Notes under the pieces: model-generated
Databases searched by the model: none
What the model saw: only the letters and a program-made list of their open reading frames with translations
Told to the model about the DNA's origin: nothing
In this document: one piece after another, positions 61,009 to 64,000 of the stretch
Position numbering within the stretch: position 1 is the first letter of the stretch
Layout: each line of letters starts with the position of its first letter
Position numbers and translations under genes: made by a program
Assembly (NCBI RefSeq): GCF_021532375.1
Contig: NZ_JAKGAP010000010.1
Coordinates: 124,001-188,000 of the forward strand
DNA length: 64,000 bases
DNA from: Paenibacillus alkaliterrae
Lineage (GTDB): Bacteria > Bacillota > Bacilli > Paenibacillales > Paenibacillaceae
Reading direction: 5' to 3'

Positions 61009-62382
61009 TTATTGATTGGCATCAACCAATTTTTGAATCTTTTCTTGTGCCGTATTTATCGTTTTATCGATATCTTGACCTTGAAGCATCATTTTATCAA
61101 ATTCCTCTTGCATCATTTTTTCTACTTCTGCTGAATACGCTGGCGGAGTTTTCGCTTGGACCATAACGGTATTTTTCAAAAAGTTGAGCAGAGATGCCTT
61201 GTCAATCATTTCCGGACTCGGCGTCGCAGCAATGATCTTATCTAAAACTTCTTCCATATTGGCCTTTTTCCAGGATGGAATATTTCTGCCTTGGACCATA
61301 AGTCCTTCCGTCGTAAACCAGCGGATGAATGTAAAGGCTTGCTCTTTATGCTTCGACTTGCTGGAGATCGACAAAACATCTGATGAAATGTTGGCTCTGG
61401 TTGGATCTTCTTTATTAAGTTTCGGAATAGGTGCAAATACGGATTTGAACGTCGCCGGTACCTTGTCTGTACCACCCGTTTCTGCGATTAAGAACGTACC
61501 TGTCGCTATCATACTGGCATCTTGGTTGAAATACTGCGGCCGATAGTTCAGCTTCTGGCTAATCACCTCGGTGTAAGGCGTTGCCGATTTATCCTTCTCC
61601 GCTTGCAAGCGAATTTCAAGCGACTTACGCAAAGCAGGGCTCGTAATGTTTGCCGATTTGCCATCGTCAGTGACGAGGTAGTTGTTTTCTGCTTGATTCG
61701 CCAAGGCTAGCATCACAAATGGGTTGGTCCAAGTATGAAAGTACGTGCCATACCGTTTTTTCTCACCGTCCTGTTTTGTCATCTTTTTCGCATAGTCGAG
61801 ATACTCGTCCCAAGTCCAATCTGTCGGAATCGGCAGTCCAGCGGCCTTCAGGTGGTCTTCGTTAATGGCAACAAAGAAGTTAACCGATTTACCTGGCAGA
61901 CCATAGTACTTCCCATTATCTTGCGTACTGACGGCATATTCGTCATCAAATTTGATACACTCTTTGTTCAAATAATCGTCTATCGGCTCTAACATGCCCG
62001 CCGGGACCCGCTGAACGACTGATGTTTGCGAAGAGAACATGATGACATCCATCTCCTCGCCCGAGGCTGCTGCCAGATCGACTTTTTTCAAGTGTTCGGT
62101 AGCATTGTTATCTCCGGCGGATACGAATTCGATTTTAATGTCCGGGTGCTTTTTCTCGAATTCCTGTTTCACAACATCGAATTTTTCATTTTCAAGGTTA
62201 TACCAGGTATGAACCTTAATCGTAACCGGTTCCGCCTTGCTGCCCTCATTGGATTCAGCTTTTGTTCCAGCGTTGGTTCCGGCATTTGTGTCTTTTGTTC
62301 CAGTTGATGAGGAACAGCCCGCCAGGAGCATTACCGCAGCCGTTAGAACAATTGTCGAGCTCTTCATCCATTTCTTAATCAT
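61009..62382 (-). CDS. Extracellular sugar-binding lipoprotein, copy 2 of a duplicated receptor
   Basis: This 457-residue paralogue of 57623-58981 shares its lipobox (LLAGC, Cys23) and most of its body (for example KFDVVKQEFEKK, QKLNYRPQYFNQDASMIATG, GRNIPSWKKANMEEVLDKII). Differences cluster in a few positions, such as PAGMLEPIDDYLNKECIKFDDEYAVS versus the other copy. ATG 62382 follows GGGGGAAG. It has its own promoter block P2 (62469-62545) and a possible cre site (62443-62456), so it can be made separately from the permeases. Confidence 0.93.
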   Translation of the reverse strand: MIKKWMKSSTIVLTAAVMLLAGCSSSTGTKDTNAGTNAGTKAESNEGSKAEPVTIKVHTWYNLENEKFDVVKQEFEKKHPDIKIEFVSAGDNNATEHLKKVDLAAASGEEMDVIMFSSQTSVVQRVPAGMLEPIDDYLNKECIKFDDEYAVSTQDNGKYYGLPGKSVNFFVAINEDHLKAAGLPIPTDWTWDEYLDYAKKMTKQDGEKKRYGTYFHTWTNPFVMLALANQAENNYLVTDDGKSANITSPALRKSLEIRLQAEKDKSATPYTEVISQKLNYRPQYFNQDASMIATGTFLIAETGGTDKVPATFKSVFAPIPKLNKEDPTRANISSDVLSISSKSKHKEQAFTFIRWFTTEGLMVQGRNIPSWKKANMEEVLDKIIAATPSPEMIDKASLLNFLKNTVMVQAKTPPAYSAEVEKMMQEEFDKMMLQGQDIDKTINTAQEKIQKLVDANQ

Positions 62383-62442
62383 ACAACTTCCCCCTTAAAT
62401 TTTTTTGACAACAGACGCGAGATAACAGGTATGGCGGATAAA

Positions 62443-62456
62443 CTGAAGCGCTTACA
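62443..62456. promoter_or_regulatory. Possible cre site in the leader of receptor copy 2
   Basis: Minus strand TGTAAGCGCTTCAG has a perfect left half but two mismatches in the right half relative to TGNAANCGNWWNCA. It lies 25-38 bases downstream of the -10. No match was seen at the same place after P1. Confidence 0.4.
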
Positions 62457-62468
62457 TAAATGTTATTT

Positions 62469-62545
62469 GTCTATGGGTTCATTATAGGGAGCGCTGAGAT
62501 CAAAAACATGACAAAAATTTTTCTATTTGAAAAAAAATTTGCGCA
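62469..62545 (-). promoter_or_regulatory. Promoter block P2, duplicated at 60823-60900
   Basis: Minus strand -10 TATAAT (62481-62486) within CTCCCTATAATGAA, preceded by the same AT-rich element (TTTTTCAAA-N-AGAAAAATT) as P1 and no good -35. Drives receptor copy 2. Confidence 0.7.
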
Positions 62546-62617
62546 TAAAAGGGTTCAAAACCGAAATCAGTGCTTGTCCATCAATCGAAGTCGATATTTG
62601 ATTTCTTCAATTGAATA

Positions 62618-62799
62618 AATGGACACCAGAGACCTTATTTGCTGTTTATCCCTGTATTGCTAGTTCCTTACGGACACTGAGGCTCTTATTTCACGCAAAT
62701 CCATACGTTTGGGCTTCATAATGGTTAAATAACGGCTTCTGAGTCCGATAGAAAGCAATTCAACCCTAAAATTCACATATAAGGGCTTCTGTGTCCGTT
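62618..62799. repeat. Four copies of a 23-base repeat, two forward and two inverted
   Basis: Copies at 62618-62640 and 62669-62691 (plus) and 62727-62749 and 62777-62799 (minus) share a consensus near ACGGACACAGAAGCCCTTATTT. Their centres are about 51, 58 and 50 bases apart, and part of the bases between copies is also similar, so the unit is about 50 bases long. The plan is forward, forward, reverse, reverse. Confidence 0.8.
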
Positions 62800-62869
62800 A
62801 AGGTGAAGCCTTAACACGTCACGCACTGATTATTGTGTTGAGCCCATAAAGAGTGAAAAACCAAAATCA

Positions 62870-62902
62870 TAAATGGGCGCAGCCTGCGGCTGCGCCCATT
62901 TA
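62870..62902 (-). terminator. Terminator after the glucuronate isomerase-like gene
   Basis: A 15-bp perfect stem (TAAATGGGCGCAGCC / GGCTGCGCCCATTTA) with a 3-nt loop lies 22 bases past the stop codon and is followed on the minus strand by an A/T-rich stretch. Confidence 0.8.
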
Positions 62903-62923
62903 TTTCTATCCGTCTCTGTCCCG

Positions 62924-64000
62924 TTATTGCCCCTTGCCAAGAAAGCGCCAGAAGTTCCGGTTCAACATATCATCCAAATCTCTTTTTATTTCCTCTTCGG
63001 TCACGTTCCAGCCACTCTGATGCAGCTTCTCGTATTTGTCTGCCAGCACATTCCCGATGATTCTTCTGGAATGCTCCCATTTATAGATCAGCTGTTCGAA
63101 GACACGGCAGTCGGAATGCTGCGGGATCATCGAAGTGCCTAGAAGCTCCAAGCGGAATCGCGTCATCTCCTCGACCATGGACTCGATGTGCAGAAACCAC
63201 CAGCAGCCGAAAATCATCAAATTACGGAACTTACGGGCAAGTACTGTCAATTCATGCTGATTCTCTCTCGCCAGCATAGTGATAAGGAACTTCTGCTCCG
63301 GATAACGGCGGCATAACGCTTCAACTGCCGACACGTCAGATTGCATACTCATATCGCCTGCCAATCCCAGCGACGGGTTCACTTTTCTTCGAACGCCGAT
63401 CATAAGCGCAAACGGAATATCTTGCTCTTGACATACCGGTATCATAACGTCGTCTATCATCTTGCTTCGATGATCATCGGCTGGATATTTAAAGTCACCA
63501 GGCATAGAAACCGCAAGGTAGAGGGCATCCATGCGAATGATCCATTCCGCCAGAAAACGGCGAGTTTCCTCTCTCGTCCGTTCGGTCCACTCCGCCTGTA
63601 CATCATAACCAAGGTTTTGAAGCTCGTTCACGGCATGATGCCAGTCATTCAGCAATGTATCAACCCGTAGCGCAGCATAAAACCGGGAATCTGTTTTCCC
63701 ATTGCCTGACAGCCAAACAGGACGTTCTACGGGATCGAACGGATCGTTAGTCATGACGATTTTCTCAATTCCCGCGATTTGCATCACCGTATCGACTTGT
63801 TCATGCACCGTGCGTTTCGAGAGTGCCTGACGGTAATCGTCCAGGTTGCGTGAGGATACGTCCAGCCCAAGACGCTTTAGGATCGTAATGAAACCGCTGG
63901 CCGCCTCACTTACTGGAGAATGGTCAAGGAATAGTAATTTCCATATCCAGTCCGCTTGCTCACGTTTGGACATGGTCCAGAAATGACTGTATTCTTCCTC
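62924..64000 (-). CDS. Glucuronate isomerase family protein, 5' end beyond the window
   Basis: The frame is open to the right edge of the window, so about 358 C-terminal residues are visible. An ATG at 63973 is in frame but the codons before it (reading EEEYSHFWT) look like true coding sequence, so the start is further upstream. Segments VMTNDPFDPVERPVW, RFYAALRVDTLLNDWHHAV, LYLAVSMPGDF, MIPVCQEQDIPFALMIGVRR, FLITMLARENQHELTVLARKF and FGCWWFLH are of the UxaC-type isomerase fold seen in Bacillales, which turns glucuronate into fructuronate. The protein is diverged from classical UxaC, so substrate is uncertain. Confidence 0.7.
   Translation of the reverse strand, partial: EEEYSHFWTMSKREQADWIWKLLFLDHSPVSEAASGFITILKRLGLDVSSRNLDDYRQALSKRTVHEQVDTVMQIAGIEKIVMTNDPFDPVERPVWLSGNGKTDSRFYAALRVDTLLNDWHHAVNELQNLGYDVQAEWTERTREETRRFLAEWIIRMDALYLAVSMPGDFKYPADDHRSKMIDDVMIPVCQEQDIPFALMIGVRRKVNPSLGLAGDMSMQSDVSAVEALCRRYPEQKFLITMLARENQHELTVLARKFRNLMIFGCWWFLHIESMVEEMTRFRLELLGTSMIPQHSDCRVFEQLIYKWEHSRRIIGNVLADKYEKLHQSGWNVTEEEIKRDLDDMLNRNFWRFLGKGQ

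Larger units (their letters stand above)
62383..62923. other. 541-base intergenic region with promoter, repeats and terminator
   Basis: No gene was seen. Moving up from receptor copy 2 it holds a possible cre site (62443-62456), promoter block P2 (62469-62545), four copies of a 23-base repeat (62618-62799) and the hairpin 62870-62902 that ends the gene at 62924. Confidence 0.8.

Noticed and set aside
57623..62382. Insertion-sequence-mediated duplication of the receptor
   Set aside because: No transposase frame, terminal inverted repeats or target duplications were seen around the copies.
62618..62799. CRISPR array
   Set aside because: Repeats are in mixed orientation, are imperfect, and the bases between them are partly similar to each other; no cas genes nearby.

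Overview
The window reads as a chromosomal segment of a Paenibacillaceae bacterium (Paenibacillus or Cohnella-like). The reasons are strong AGGAGG ribosome binding sites, many carbohydrate ABC importers with lipoprotein receptors, several YesM/YesN-type histidine kinase plus AraC-type response regulator pairs, CcpA-type cre sites, and the NHL-Yip1 and DUF5696 protein types. Almost every gene is on the minus strand. No rRNA, tRNA, CRISPR array, prophage or insertion sequence was seen. Identifications rest on reading the translated sequence, not on database searches.

Region 1 (1-11691): a sugar locus. It holds a GH3 glycosidase cut by the window edge, a Gfo/Idh/MocA oxidoreductase, a sugar phosphate isomerase/epimerase, and a three-gene ABC importer (receptor 4432-5808 and two permeases). 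Upstream is a sensory operon (RR, HK, membrane-anchored RbsB-like protein, second receptor). A terminator at about 5943-5973 separates the two. Region 2 (11894-13593): a type I phosphodiesterase and an EamA transporter that seems to start at ATT.

Region 3 (13785-35444): the most distinctive part. A nine-gene operon encodes one UgpC-like ATPase, a ~1000-residue receptor with two carbohydrate-binding-like modules, two permeases, an NHL-TPR-Yip1 membrane protein, a DUF5696 protein, two more permeases and a lipoprotein receptor. Next to it are two GH29-type proteins, an OmpR/HK pair with a membrane protein, and a DUF4091 protein. Two promoters here share an 11-bp-phased direct repeat resembling an OmpR/PhoB-type box, and three carry cre sites. 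I infer a catabolite-repressed system for a complex, possibly fucosylated, glycan.

Region 4 (35679-42141): an AraC regulator, a SET-domain protein, an ABC-F ATPase and fused isobutyryl-CoA mutase IcmF. Region 5 (42330-47002): amidohydrolase, DgaE-like ammonia lyase, DgaF-like aldolase, sugar kinase and GntR regulator, apparently an amino-sugar-acid route running through a 2-keto-3-deoxy acid. Region 6 (47345-53937): an ABC importer and its YesM/YesN pair. Region 7 (54113-62382): a second such pair and an importer whose receptor gene and promoter are both duplicated. Region 8 (62383-64000): an intergenic region with four copies of a short repeat in a symmetric layout, then a 5'-truncated glucuronate isomerase-like gene.
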